DNA of 17,381 nt from DATBLZ01 sp036555065 (GCA_036555065.1 DATBLZ010000049.1:1-17381); one strand, 5' to 3'. Positions 5,717 to 13,172 are shown, numbered from the stretch's first letter. A program made the numbers and translations. Notes: generated from the sequence alone by a model not told the origin.

Positions 5717-7672
5717 ATGAGTGCGGGAGCCCGATTTCCGCGAGCTGAATTCGTGGGAGCGGCTTTAGCCGCGACTCTTCTCTGCGGCGCTTCGCCCGCC
5801 ATTGCCCAACGCGGCGTCGCCAACGGCGAGTGGCACGTCTGGGGCGGTGACGGCGGCAACACACGCTACACGGCCCTCGACCAAATCGATCGCACGAACG
5901 TATCCGCGCTCGAGGTCGCGTGGATTTGGCGGGCCGAAGACCTCGGCAGCACCGTCGAGTACAAGAACGAGACGACGCCGCTCATGATCGACGGCCGCCT
6001 GTATTTCACGGCCGGCGATCGTCGTGCTGTCGTCGCCGCCGACGCGGGCACGGGAGAGACCCGGTGGGTGTGGCGCACGGCCGATGCGCCGACGCCGGCC
6101 GTCCGGCGCAACAGCCGCGGCGTTGCCTACTGGACCGACGGCACCGAGGCGCGCATCGTGACCGTGACGCCGGAATACAAGCTCGTCGCGCTCGATGCCA
6201 AGACCGGCGAGCCGATTGCGACCTTCGGGGTGAACGGCGCCGTGGATCTCTTCACCCAGCTCGAGCCCGACGCCAATTTCGACTCCGCGGTCGGGACACT
6301 GATGAACACGTCGCCGCCCGCGATCGCACGCGACGTCATCGTCGTGCCGACGTCGCTCGCGAACGCGCGCACGCCGGCATCGATGAAATACGTAAAAGGC
6401 GACATCCTCGCGTTCGACGTGCGCACGGGCAAGAAGCTGTGGGTGTTTCATACGATCCCGCGCACCGGAGAATTCGGCGCCGAGACGTGGCTCGACGGCT
6501 CAAATGGGTACACGGGTCACGCGGGCGCATGGACGCCGTTCGCCGTCGATGCGGCGGCGGGGTACATCTATGTGCCGGTCGAAGCGGCGACCGGTGATCA
6601 GTACGGCGGCCACCGGCCGGGCACGAACCTATTCTCGAGCTCGATCGTGTGTCTCGACGTCGAGACCGGCGAGCGAGTCTGGCACCAGCAGCTCATCCAT
6701 CACGATATTTGGGACTGGGACCCTCCGGCGGCGCCGATCCTCGCGGACCTCGAGGTCGACGGGCGGGCGATTCCGGCCGTGATCCAGCTGAGCAAGACGG
6801 CGTTTGCGTTCGCGTTCGACCGCCGCACCGGCGAGCCCGTCTTTCCGATCGAAGAGCGCCCCGTCCCGCAAGGCGGCGCGCCGGGCGAGTGGTTGTCGCC
6901 GACGCAGCCGTTTCCGACGCGCCCGCCGCCGTTCGACCGCCAGGGCTTGAGCACTGCGGATCTCATCGACTACACGCCCGAGCTCGAGCGCCTGGCGCGT
7001 GCTGCGATCGAGGGCTATCGCATCGGGCCGATGTTCACGCCACCCTCGATCGTCGATCCCGCGCAAGGCCGGAAGGGTACGCTCATGTTTCCCGGGTCGG
7101 GAGGCGCGAATTGGGAAGGCGGCGGCATCGATCCCGACACGGGATTCCTCTATGTGGGCTCGGCGACGCGCACGGACACGGCGGTCTACGGCGTGCGGCC
7201 GCCTTTGCCCGGCGAATCCGACATGCGTTTCGTCGGCACCGAGAGCCGCGGGCCGACGCTCGACGGCATTCCGATCGTGAAGCCGCCGTGGGGCAGGATC
7301 ACGGCCATCGACATGAACAGAGGCGAGATCGTCTGGCAAGTGCCGAACGGCGACACGCCGGCCGCGATTGCCAACCATCCGTTGCTGCGCGGCGTCGAGC
7401 TCCCGCGCACGGGCAGCGCTTCGCGCGCCGGGATCCTCGTCACGCGCACATTGTTGTTCGCGGGAGAAGGCTACGGCGGCCAACCGGTCTTTCGCGCGTA
7501 CGACAAAGCCACGGGAGAGATCCTCTGGGAAGCGCCGATTCCCGGCGGCGAGCAGACGGGATTGCCGATAGCGTATCTGCACGGCGGCAAGCAGTTCGTC
7601 GTATTTGCGGCCGCGGGCAGTCCGGCCAGGCGAACGTCCGCGAGCCTCGTCGCCTACGCGCTTCCTGATTGA
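5717..7672 (+). CDS. PQQ-dependent dehydrogenase, quinoprotein of the glucose/quinate dehydrogenase type
   Basis: Predicted periplasmic quinoprotein oxidising an alcohol or sugar-like substrate and passing electrons to the respiratory chain. It has 651 residues with a signal peptide cleaved near ASPAIAQ. The body is an eight-bladed propeller: it opens WHVWGGDGGNTRYTALDQI, and repeated blade-end motifs include VVAADAGTGETRWVW, ILAFDVRTGKKLWVF and YDKATGEILWEAP. HHDIWDWDPP at residues 328-337 corresponds to the HHDxWDxD active-site motif of membrane glucose dehydrogenase relatives. There is no CxxCH haem site, no N-terminal membrane-helix domain and no vicinal Cys pair, so it is a single-domain soluble form that needs an external acceptor. 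No pqq biosynthesis genes are visible. It closes the operon begun at 4419. Its h-region is encoded by a REP-like palindrome at 5753-5775. Confidence 0.92.
   Translation: MSAGARFPRAEFVGAALAATLLCGASPAIAQRGVANGEWHVWGGDGGNTRYTALDQIDRTNVSALEVAWIWRAEDLGSTVEYKNETTPLMIDGRLYFTAGDRRAVVAADAGTGETRWVWRTADAPTPAVRRNSRGVAYWTDGTEARIVTVTPEYKLVALDAKTGEPIATFGVNGAVDLFTQLEPDANFDSAVGTLMNTSPPAIARDVIVVPTSLANARTPASMKYVKGDILAFDVRTGKKLWVFHTIPRTGEFGAETWLDGSNGYTGHAGAWTPFAVDAAAGYIYVPVEAATGDQYGGHRPGTNLFSSSIVCLDVETGERVWHQQLIHHDIWDWDPPAAPILADLEVDGRAIPAVIQLSKTAFAFAFDRRTGEPVFPIEERPVPQGGAPGEWLSPTQPFPTRPPPFDRQGLSTADLIDYTPELERLARAAIEGYRIGPMFTPPSIVDPAQGRKGTLMFPGSGGANWEGGGIDPDTGFLYVGSATRTDTAVYGVRPPLPGESDMRFVGTESRGPTLDGIPIVKPPWGRITAIDMNRGEIVWQVPNGDTPAAIANHPLLRGVELPRTGSASRAGILVTRTLLFAGEGYGGQPVFRAYDKATGEILWEAPIPGGEQTGLPIAYLHGGKQFVVFAAAGSPARRTSASLVAYALPD
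5753..5775 (+). repeat. REP-like palindrome inside the PQQ dehydrogenase signal sequence
   Basis: GTGGGAGCGGCTTTAGCCGC followed by GAC. It differs from the copy at 5314 at one base and is read in the same frame, giving VGAALAAT in the h-region of the signal peptide. Confidence 0.75.
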
Positions 7673-7722
7673 GTGGGAGCGGCAGTCGCGATTCTTCGGA
7701 TCGCGGCTGAAGCCGCTCCTAC
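7673..7722. repeat. Paired inverted REP-like element between convergent genes
   Basis: A forward unit GTGGGAGCGGCAGTCGCGA (7673-7691) and an inverted unit TCGCGGCTGAAGCCGCTCC plus TAC (7701-7722) face each other across a short spacer, forming a long hairpin. It starts at the base after the dehydrogenase stop and contains the stop codon of the NHL lipoprotein gene on the other strand. In this position it probably ends or protects both transcripts. Confidence 0.8.
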
Positions 7723-8903
7723 AATTCGGCCGACGGCCAGACCGTGCCTTGGTCGGCAGCCGAGATCGGCGCGAGGCCTTTGTAGTCGAACTTTTGGATG
7801 CGCCGGCTTTCCCACGTCTCCGTCGTATAGAGATTCCCGCTCGAATCCGTCGCGATACTGTGCACTCCGAAGAACTGGCCCGGTTGCCGTCCGCCTTCGC
7901 CGAAGCTCGTCAGAACCTCCATCGTCGCGCGCTCGATGACGTGGATGCGCCGGTTCATGCCGTCCGCGAGGTACAAGTAGGTTTGCTCAGGATCGTTCGA
8001 GAAGGCGATATCCCACGCCGAGCCCGCCCGCAGCGTTTGCGGAGCGATGATGAGCTCGCGGACGAAGGTGCCGTTTTTCCGGAATACCTGGATGCGGTTG
8101 TTCAAGCGATCGCAGACGTAGACGAGGCCGTCGCGCGTGGGATCGGCGCAATGCACGGGGCTGCGAAACTGTTGTGCCGGAGCCGCCGCGGCGTCGTAAG
8201 GACCCAAGTCCGTGTCGTCGGGGCGATTGCCGTAGGCGCCCCAGTAGCGCTTGAACGCGCCCGTCGTCATGTCGATCACGACGACGCGTTTGTTGCCGTA
8301 GCCGTCGGCCACGTAGGCCTCGTTGGCTTCCATGTCGATCGAAATCTTCGCGGCGCGGCTGAAATTCGCGGGATCGTTGCTGCCGGTGCTCGCGCCGGGC
8401 TTGCCGACCTGCATGAGAAACGTGCCCGTACGCGTGAATTTGAGGATCTGCGCGTCGTTGTCGCCGTTGCCGCCGATCCAGACGTTGTCCATGGGGTCGA
8501 CCGTGATGCCGTGATTGGATTCCGGCCAGTCGTAGCCCTCTCCGGGACCGCCCCAAGAGCTGACGAGATTCCCGTCGGGATCGAATTCGAGAATCGGGGG
8601 CGCCGCCGTGCAGCAACCGCCGGCCGCTGTCGTCCCTCCCGCCGTGTCCTCCGTATCGGCGGCGAGCGACTCGGGGCGGTGAATGATCCAGACATGGTCG
8701 CGCGAATCGACCGAGACGCCGATCGCGGAGCCCAAGATCCAGTGATTCGGCAGCGGCTTCGGCCAAAACGGATCGACCTCGAATCGCGGCGCCATGCGTT
8801 CGGCGGCGACGGCCGTTCCCGAGGCGCTCGAAGGTTCGTTGCCGCAAGCGGGCAACAACGCGAGCGTGGCTGAGACGCCCGAGAGTGCGATCATGCGATT
8901 CAT
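7719..8903 (-). CDS. NHL-repeat beta-propeller lipoprotein
   Basis: About 394 residues. The signal peptide ends in lipobox LPAC with the lipidated Cys at residue 20 and Gly at +2. After a linker and FEVDPFWPKPLPNHWILG, NHL-type blades follow, for example IGVSVDSRDHVWIIHRP, HGITVDPMDNVWIGGNG, VYVCDRLNNRIQVFRKNGTF and SIATDSSGNLYTTETWESRRIQKF. A vicinal Cys pair lies in GGCCTAAPP. Such propellers resemble the lyase domain of peptidylglycine alpha-amidating enzyme and are often so named, but enzymatic function is unproven. The ATG at 8903 has AAGGGG 7 nt upstream, better than the TTG at 8921. It diverges from a second NHL gene across 41 bp. Its 3' end lies in the REP hairpin. Confidence 0.88.
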   Translation of the reverse strand: MNRMIALSGVSATLALLPACGNEPSSASGTAVAAERMAPRFEVDPFWPKPLPNHWILGSAIGVSVDSRDHVWIIHRPESLAADTEDTAGGTTAAGGCCTAAPPILEFDPDGNLVSSWGGPGEGYDWPESNHGITVDPMDNVWIGGNGDNDAQILKFTRTGTFLMQVGKPGASTGSNDPANFSRAAKISIDMEANEAYVADGYGNKRVVVIDMTTGAFKRYWGAYGNRPDDTDLGPYDAAAAPAQQFRSPVHCADPTRDGLVYVCDRLNNRIQVFRKNGTFVRELIIAPQTLRAGSAWDIAFSNDPEQTYLYLADGMNRRIHVIERATMEVLTSFGEGGRQPGQFFGVHSIATDSSGNLYTTETWESRRIQKFDYKGLAPISAADQGTVWPSAEL

Positions 8904-8921
8904 GGCATCCCCTTTTTTCAA

Positions 8922-8927
8922 ATTGTA
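8922..8927 (-). promoter_or_regulatory. Candidate -10 box for the NHL lipoprotein
   Basis: TACAAT on the minus strand, 18 bp before the ATG at 8903, within the 41-bp divergent gap. No convincing -35 box is seen at the expected distance, which would fall inside the opposite gene. Confidence 0.35.
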
Positions 8928-8944
8928 GCGGAGGAGAGAGAGTC

Positions 8945-9991
8945 ATGCGGAACATAAAATGTATCGCCCTGTCGACAGCGGCCATCGCGGCCATGGGCGC
9001 GTGCGCGGAAGCGGCAGCACAATCGCTCCCGAATCCGTACCGGACGGTCGCGGGCTGGGCGAAGCTCCCGACCGGCCGCGAGATGGGCGCCGTCGGCGAC
9101 GTGGCGATCGATGCGGACGGCCGGCACGTCTGGGCCGTGATCCGCTGTGACGCGGGCGCAGACTCCTTCGGCTGGGAATGCCTCGATTCCGATCTCGATC
9201 CGATCGTCAAATTCGATGCCGACGGCAATGCCGTCGAAAGCTTCGGCGGCGGCATGTTCATTTGGCCGCACGGCATCGACGTCGATGCCGAGGGCAACGT
9301 TTGGGTCACCGACGCCGTGAGCGCCGAGCGCACGCCACCCAACGGAACGCGCGGCCACCAGGTCGTGAAGTTCAGCGCGACGGGCGAGGTGTTGCTCGTG
9401 CTCGGCACGCCCGGCACGCCCGGCGACGGGCCCGATCACTTCAATGCGCCGAGCGACGTTGTCGTCGCTGCGAACGGCGACGTCTTCGTCGCTGACGGGC
9501 ACGGCGATACGACGAACAACCGCGTCGTCAAGTTCGCGCGCGACGGCACGTTCATCAAGGCGTGGGGCAAGACCGGCTACGCGCCGGGCGAGTTCCGGAC
9601 GCTGCACGCAATCGCGATCGACGGGCAAGGCCGTGTGTTCGTCGGTGACCGCTCGAACAACCGCGTGCAGATCTTCGACCAGGAAGGGAACGTGCTGGCC
9701 GTCTGGACGCAATTCGGCCGGCCGAGCGGGGTCTTCTTTGATGAGAATGGACGCATTTACGTTGCCGACTCCGAGTCGGACAACGTGCAGAATCCCGGGT
9801 GGGAAATGGGTATTCGCATCGGCGATGCGACGACGGGTTGGGTCGATGAGTTCATTCTCTACCCGGCGGGCGATCCGCGGCAGACGGCCGGGAACGGCGC
9901 GGAGTTCGTGGCCGTCGATCGCGAGGGCAACATTTATGCAGGCGAGCCGCGCCCGCGCAACCTGCAGAAATACGTGCGTGTGCGCCCCTGA
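8945..9991 (+). CDS. Secreted NHL-repeat beta-propeller protein
   Basis: About 348 residues with signal peptide MRNIKCIALSTAAIAAMGAC and likely cleavage after AEAAA; MGAC could be a poor lipobox, so lipidation is not excluded. NHL blades are clear: DVAIDADGRHVWAVIRC, HGIDVDAEGNVWVTDA, DVVVAANGDVFVADGHG, NNRVVKFARDGTFIKAWG, AIAIDGQGRVFVGDRSNNRVQIF and VFFDENGRIYVADS. The frame is open upstream to 8885, but ATG 8945 has GGAGGAGAG just before it. It diverges from the NHL lipoprotein, and the two are only distantly alike, so they are probably partners rather than recent duplicates. Propeller proteins of this kind bind ligands or act as lyases; the actual role is unknown. Confidence 0.87.
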   Translation: MRNIKCIALSTAAIAAMGACAEAAAQSLPNPYRTVAGWAKLPTGREMGAVGDVAIDADGRHVWAVIRCDAGADSFGWECLDSDLDPIVKFDADGNAVESFGGGMFIWPHGIDVDAEGNVWVTDAVSAERTPPNGTRGHQVVKFSATGEVLLVLGTPGTPGDGPDHFNAPSDVVVAANGDVFVADGHGDTTNNRVVKFARDGTFIKAWGKTGYAPGEFRTLHAIAIDGQGRVFVGDRSNNRVQIFDQEGNVLAVWTQFGRPSGVFFDENGRIYVADSESDNVQNPGWEMGIRIGDATTGWVDEFILYPAGDPRQTAGNGAEFVAVDREGNIYAGEPRPRNLQKYVRVRP

Positions 9992-9995
9992 CGGC

Positions 9996-10001
9996 TATAA
10001 T
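9996..10001 (+). promoter_or_regulatory. Consensus -10 box directly before the DUF2946-like gene
   Basis: TATAAT, 8 bp before the ATG at 10010. Initiation 7-9 nt downstream would fall on or next to the start codon. There is no clear -35 box and no ribosome-binding sequence in the gap. Confidence 0.6.
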
Positions 10002-10009
10002 CGGCTCGC

Positions 10010-10432
10010 ATGCGCTTGAGTCCGCGCCATCCGTTGCTCTACGTCGCCTATCTGGCGCTCGCGTGTCGGCTCGCGATCCCGGCAGGATTCATGCCAGCGC
10101 CGCTTGCCGACGGCGGCCCGTTGCGGCTTTGTCTCGGCGGACCCGCGGGTGCGTTCCTCGAGGCGCTCGCCACGCAAGCCCACGCATCGGGCGAGCACCA
10201 CGCGCAACACCATCATCACGGCCACGACGATAACAACGGTGGCTCACCGAATCAGCACGATTCGTGGGAATACTGTCCGGTCGGTGCCGTCTTCGCATCT
10301 GCGGCTCTGGTCGGCGAGTCGAGCGTCGTCGTGCTCGACCTCGAGCATTTTTTCGTCGATCAACCCACTCGGATTCTCGTCTCCTCCTCGCGCGCCGGCG
10401 CTTATCGCGCGCGCGCCCCTCCGCTCGCCTAA
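10010..10432 (+). CDS. DUF2946-like small His-rich envelope protein
   Basis: 140 residues. The N-terminal hydrophobic helix (LLYVAYLALACRLAIPAGFMPA) with the PAGFMPA motif, followed by LRLCLGG and a later EYCPVG, fits the DUF2946 pattern of short proteins often found beside TonB-dependent receptors. Residues 62-73 form a His cluster (EHHAQHHHHGHD) that could bind copper or another transition metal. Cys41 and Cys89 are conserved-looking positions. The N-terminus may act as a membrane anchor or signal peptide. It lies 109 bp before a TonB-dependent receptor on the same strand, suggesting a shared role in metal handling, which is an inference. The ATG lacks a ribosome-binding site and follows a consensus -10 box, so it may be read from a leaderless mRNA. 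Confidence 0.75.
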   Translation: MRLSPRHPLLYVAYLALACRLAIPAGFMPAPLADGGPLRLCLGGPAGAFLEALATQAHASGEHHAQHHHHGHDDNNGGSPNQHDSWEYCPVGAVFASAALVGESSVVVLDLEHFFVDQPTRILVSSSRAGAYRARAPPLA

Positions 10433-10451
10433 CCATCTCGTAAGCGATCGT

Positions 10452-10483
10452 CGGCAGCAGCGGTAATTGCACCGTTGTTGCCG
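10452..10483 (+). promoter_or_regulatory. 13-bp stem-loop in the leader of the TonB-dependent receptor gene
   Basis: CGGCAGCAGCGGT (10452-10464) pairs with ACCGTTGTTGCCG (10471-10483) around an AATTGC loop. All 13 positions pair in plus-strand RNA, two of them as G-U. On the minus strand those two would be A-C mismatches, so the structure favours the plus-strand transcript. No T-run follows, so it is not a simple terminator. Confidence 0.65.
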
Positions 10484-10493
10484 TGTGGCTCGT

Positions 10494-10510
10494 GCGCGCA
10501 ACCTGCGCGC
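10494..10510 (+). promoter_or_regulatory. Second short GC hairpin before the receptor ribosome-binding site
   Basis: GCGCGC (10494-10499) and GCGCGC (10505-10510) pair around AACCT, about 15 nt before the GAGGGAGGG ribosome-binding sequence. It could form one arm of a leader fold together with the stem at 10452-10483. Confidence 0.4.
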
Positions 10511-10541
10511 GGCGAGCTGTCATTCGAGGGAGGGTATTTCG

Positions 10542-12665
10542 ATGAGCGACTACTTAGGAAAGGCGACGGCATGCGTGCTGTCGAGCGCTGCGCTGCTTGG
10601 CCAATACGCAGCGGCGCAGGGGAGCGACGCCGCGTCCGCGGAGGCTCCGCCCCGTGTCGACACTATCATCGTCGTCGGCTCGGAAATGACCAGGCGAGGC
10701 GAGGTTGCCGAGCTCGCCGTCACACCGGGCGGCGCGGATCTCGTCGATGTCGCACGGCTGCAAGAGCAGAACGTCGCGAGCTTGGCGGATCTCTTGCGTT
10801 ACTCGCCGGGCGTGTGGGCCGTGAGCCATAACGGCAGCGACGGAATCTTCTTCTCGAGCCGCGGCTCAAATCTCGATGCCACCGACTACGACATGAACGG
10901 CATCAAGCTCATGCAAGACGGTCTGCCGGTCACGGCTGCCGACGGCAACAACCACAACCGCATCATCGACCCGTTGGCCGCGAGCTATGCGGTCGTCGTG
11001 CGCGGCGCCAATGCGCTCAAATACGGCGCGAGCACGCTCGGCGGAGCCGTGAACTTCGCATCCCCGACGGCGCGCGACGTTCCCCCCGTGGGGCTCTCCG
11101 TGCGCGCCGGAAGCCACGGCGAGCAATTGACACGCGCGACGCTTGGCATGGCCGAAGGGGCGTTCGACGGATTGTTGACGTTCGAAAACAAGCGCTGGGA
11201 CGGCTATCGAGACCACAACGAGCAGCACCGTTCCGGCCTTTACGCGAACGGCGGGTGGCACCTGGCGCCGCGGATCGCAACGCGCTTCTACGGAACTCTC
11301 ATCGAAAATGATCAGGAGCTGCCGGGCTCGTTGACGCGCGCGCAAGTCGACGCGGACCCCGATCAGGCGAACAGGTCCGCGCTCACGGGGAACTTCCAGC
11401 TCAACGTCGATACGCGGCGCATCGCCAACAAGACGACGTTCCAGATCGATGAAGATCGGCAACTCGAGTTCGGATTCTCGGTCGAGGAGCAGAGCCTATA
11501 TCACCCGATCGTCGACGTGCGCATCGACTTCGACGGCCCCGGTCCAGCGCCCGAGGTTCAAGTCTTCAGCCTGCTCGTCGACACGGACCATCGGGACATC
11601 GGCGGCGTCGTTCGCTACAACCAGCGCATCGGCAACCACGATGTTCTGCTCGGCGCCAACTACGGTGAAAACAAGAGCACGGGCGGGGACTACGAGAATC
11701 TCAACGGCATGCCGAACGGGCTCATGACCATCATCGACAACGACGCCGATTCGCTCGAGGCGTTCGCGATGGACCGTTGGCGGCTCGACGAACGTCTCCT
11801 GCTCATCCTTGCGGCGCAGGGGGTTTCCGCCGACCGCAACGTCCGCAACACCGACGCCGCGTCCGGTGATCTCAGCAACCCGCACGACAGCTACTCGCGG
11901 ATCAATCCACAGCTCGGCCTGATCTACGATGCAACCTCGGACCTCTCGGTCTACGCGAATCTCAGCGCGTTGTTCGAGCCGCCGACGAACTTCCAGCTCC
12001 AGGACAACGTCGCAGGCGGCGACGCAACATTGGACGCGATGCACGGCACCGTAGCCGAAGTCGGTGTCCGCGGCGAGCTGCAGGCGGAGCACTCCGGAGA
12101 TTGGTCGTGGAGCGCGTCAGTCTATTACGCGCAAATCGAAGACGAGATCCTATCGGTCGACGACCCGAGCGCGCCGGGCACGAGCCTCGTCACGAACGTT
12201 GATGAGACGGTTCATGCGGGCATCGAAGCCGCGTTGAGCTCGCGAATCGGCGTGGGCGCCGGGTTCCTCGAGCCTTTCGTGAGCTTCACGCTCAACGATT
12301 TCTCGTTCGACAGCGATGCCGTGTACGGCGATGCCGAATTGCCGGCCGCGCCCGAGTATGTGCTGCGCGGCGAGCTCATTTACCGAAGCCCGTCGGGATT
12401 CCACATCGGCCCGACACTCGACATCGTCGGCGAGCGCTTCGCCGATTTCGCAAACACGTACGTCGTCGACTCCTATGTTTTGTACGGCCTGCGTGCGGGC
12501 TGGGAAAATCAGAAGTGGCGCGTGTTCGCAGACTTGCGGAATCTCGGCGACGAGGACTACATAGGAAGCCACGGCGTGCGCGACATCGCGGACAGCGCCG
12601 CCGCAATTCTGAATCCGGGCGAGCCGCGGTCCGTCTATGTCGGCTTCGAGGGCCGTTTCGAATGA
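10542..12665 (+). CDS. TonB-dependent outer-membrane receptor
   Basis: About 707 residues. The signal peptide ends near QYAAAQ and is followed by a TonB box-like DTIIVVGS (residues 40-47). The plug domain has LADLLRYSPGVWAVSHNG, FFSSRGSN, IKLMQDGLPV and VVRGANALKYGASTLGGAVNF. Barrel strands follow to the end, including RINPQLGLIYDATSDLSVYANLS and a DLRNLGDEDYIGS segment typical of the last strands. It ends VGFEGRFE rather than on the usual terminal aromatic residue. The ATG at 10542 has GGGAGGG 7 nt upstream; the frame is open back to 10467 through the leader hairpins. It is probably co-expressed with, or regulated beside, the His-rich DUF2946-like protein, so a copper or other metal chelate is a possible substrate. 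Confidence 0.92.
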   Translation: MSDYLGKATACVLSSAALLGQYAAAQGSDAASAEAPPRVDTIIVVGSEMTRRGEVAELAVTPGGADLVDVARLQEQNVASLADLLRYSPGVWAVSHNGSDGIFFSSRGSNLDATDYDMNGIKLMQDGLPVTAADGNNHNRIIDPLAASYAVVVRGANALKYGASTLGGAVNFASPTARDVPPVGLSVRAGSHGEQLTRATLGMAEGAFDGLLTFENKRWDGYRDHNEQHRSGLYANGGWHLAPRIATRFYGTLIENDQELPGSLTRAQVDADPDQANRSALTGNFQLNVDTRRIANKTTFQIDEDRQLEFGFSVEEQSLYHPIVDVRIDFDGPGPAPEVQVFSLLVDTDHRDIGGVVRYNQRIGNHDVLLGANYGENKSTGGDYENLNGMPNGLMTIIDNDADSLEAFAMDRWRLDERLLLILAAQGVSADRNVRNTDAASGDLSNPHDSYSRINPQLGLIYDATSDLSVYANLSALFEPPTNFQLQDNVAGGDATLDAMHGTVAEVGVRGELQAEHSGDWSWSASVYYAQIEDEILSVDDPSAPGTSLVTNVDETVHAGIEAALSSRIGVGAGFLEPFVSFTLNDFSFDSDAVYGDAELPAAPEYVLRGELIYRSPSGFHIGPTLDIVGERFADFANTYVVDSYVLYGLRAGWENQKWRVFADLRNLGDEDYIGSHGVRDIADSAAAILNPGEPRSVYVGFEGRFE

Positions 12666-12706
12666 CCTAGCGGCACGATTCCGCCAGGATCACGATCCTC
12701 GTCGGG

Positions 12707-13138
12707 CTACTGATTGGTGCCGGCCCCGGTTCCGTCGACCGTTCCGAGCTTCGTGCCGTCGGCGAGGATGACGCCGACATAGAGGCCGCCTTGGCTGCCG
12801 TCATTGAGCGTGATGGCGTTGCGCAGTGGATTGATGAAGACCGTGACCTTGTCGCCGGCGACGAGGGAGTTTCGTTTCCAGCCCTGGCTGATGAGAACGT
12901 TCGCCGCCGTCATCTCGATGGTCCAGAGTCCATCGGGAAAGTCGCCTTCCGCGATTCCCTCGACCTTGAACGAAGCGTGCGGGTTGATCCAGCGGAACTG
13001 CTTGACCGTGCCCTCGATCTTGACAACGCGGGAATTGTCGAACGCCGCCGTCGAATGGTGAGCGAGCGCCGGCGCCACGCTAATTCCCGCGCCGGCGAGC
13101 CCGACGGCCAATCCCGCAATCCAGTGCAATTTCCTCAT
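12707..13138 (-). CDS. DUF6152-like secreted protein, third copy
   Basis: About 143 residues. The signal peptide MRKLHWIAGLAVGLAGAGIS is followed by PALA cleavage, leaving mature HHSTAAFD. The family hallmarks FRWINPHASF, LWTIEMT, GWKRNSLVAGDKVTVFINPLRN and GGLYVGV are present; it is closest to the 5248 copy. The ATG at 13138 is chosen because AAGGG lies upstream at suitable spacing; an ATG at 13162 would add 8 charged residues. It lies 34 bp downstream of the second DLTGTW protein, in the same order as in the 4419-5706 pair, and is the last gene of the putative receptor operon. It converges on the TonB-dependent receptor gene ending at 12665. Function is unknown. Confidence 0.87.
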   Translation of the reverse strand: MRKLHWIAGLAVGLAGAGISVAPALAHHSTAAFDNSRVVKIEGTVKQFRWINPHASFKVEGIAEGDFPDGLWTIEMTAANVLISQGWKRNSLVAGDKVTVFINPLRNAITLNDGSQGGLYVGVILADGTKLGTVDGTGAGTNQ

Positions 13139-13172
13139 GTTCCGTTCCCTTGCGTGCTTCATTACCGATCGC

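Noticed and set aside
6629..7582. 317-codon open frame on the minus strand
   Set aside because: Antisense to the PQQ dehydrogenase, Arg-rich, with no domain pattern or ribosome-binding site.
7605..8873. 422-codon open frame on the plus strand
   Set aside because: It is antisense to the NHL lipoprotein gene; the translation is Arg/Val/Asp-rich without motifs, as expected of a shadow frame in GC-rich DNA.
10433..10541. Cobalamin riboswitch before the TonB receptor
   Set aside because: The leader is only 109 bp, far shorter than a full cobalamin aptamer, and I see no B12-box-like core; only two simple hairpins are present.
10542..12665. Firm assignment of the receptor as a copper receptor (OprC/NosA type)
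   Set aside because: No diagnostic metal-binding residues were recognised; the copper idea rests only on the His-rich neighbour.
12686..12699. Short hairpin AGGAT-CACG-ATCCT between convergent genes
   Set aside because: Only 5 bp of stem and no T-run on either strand, so too weak to call a terminator.
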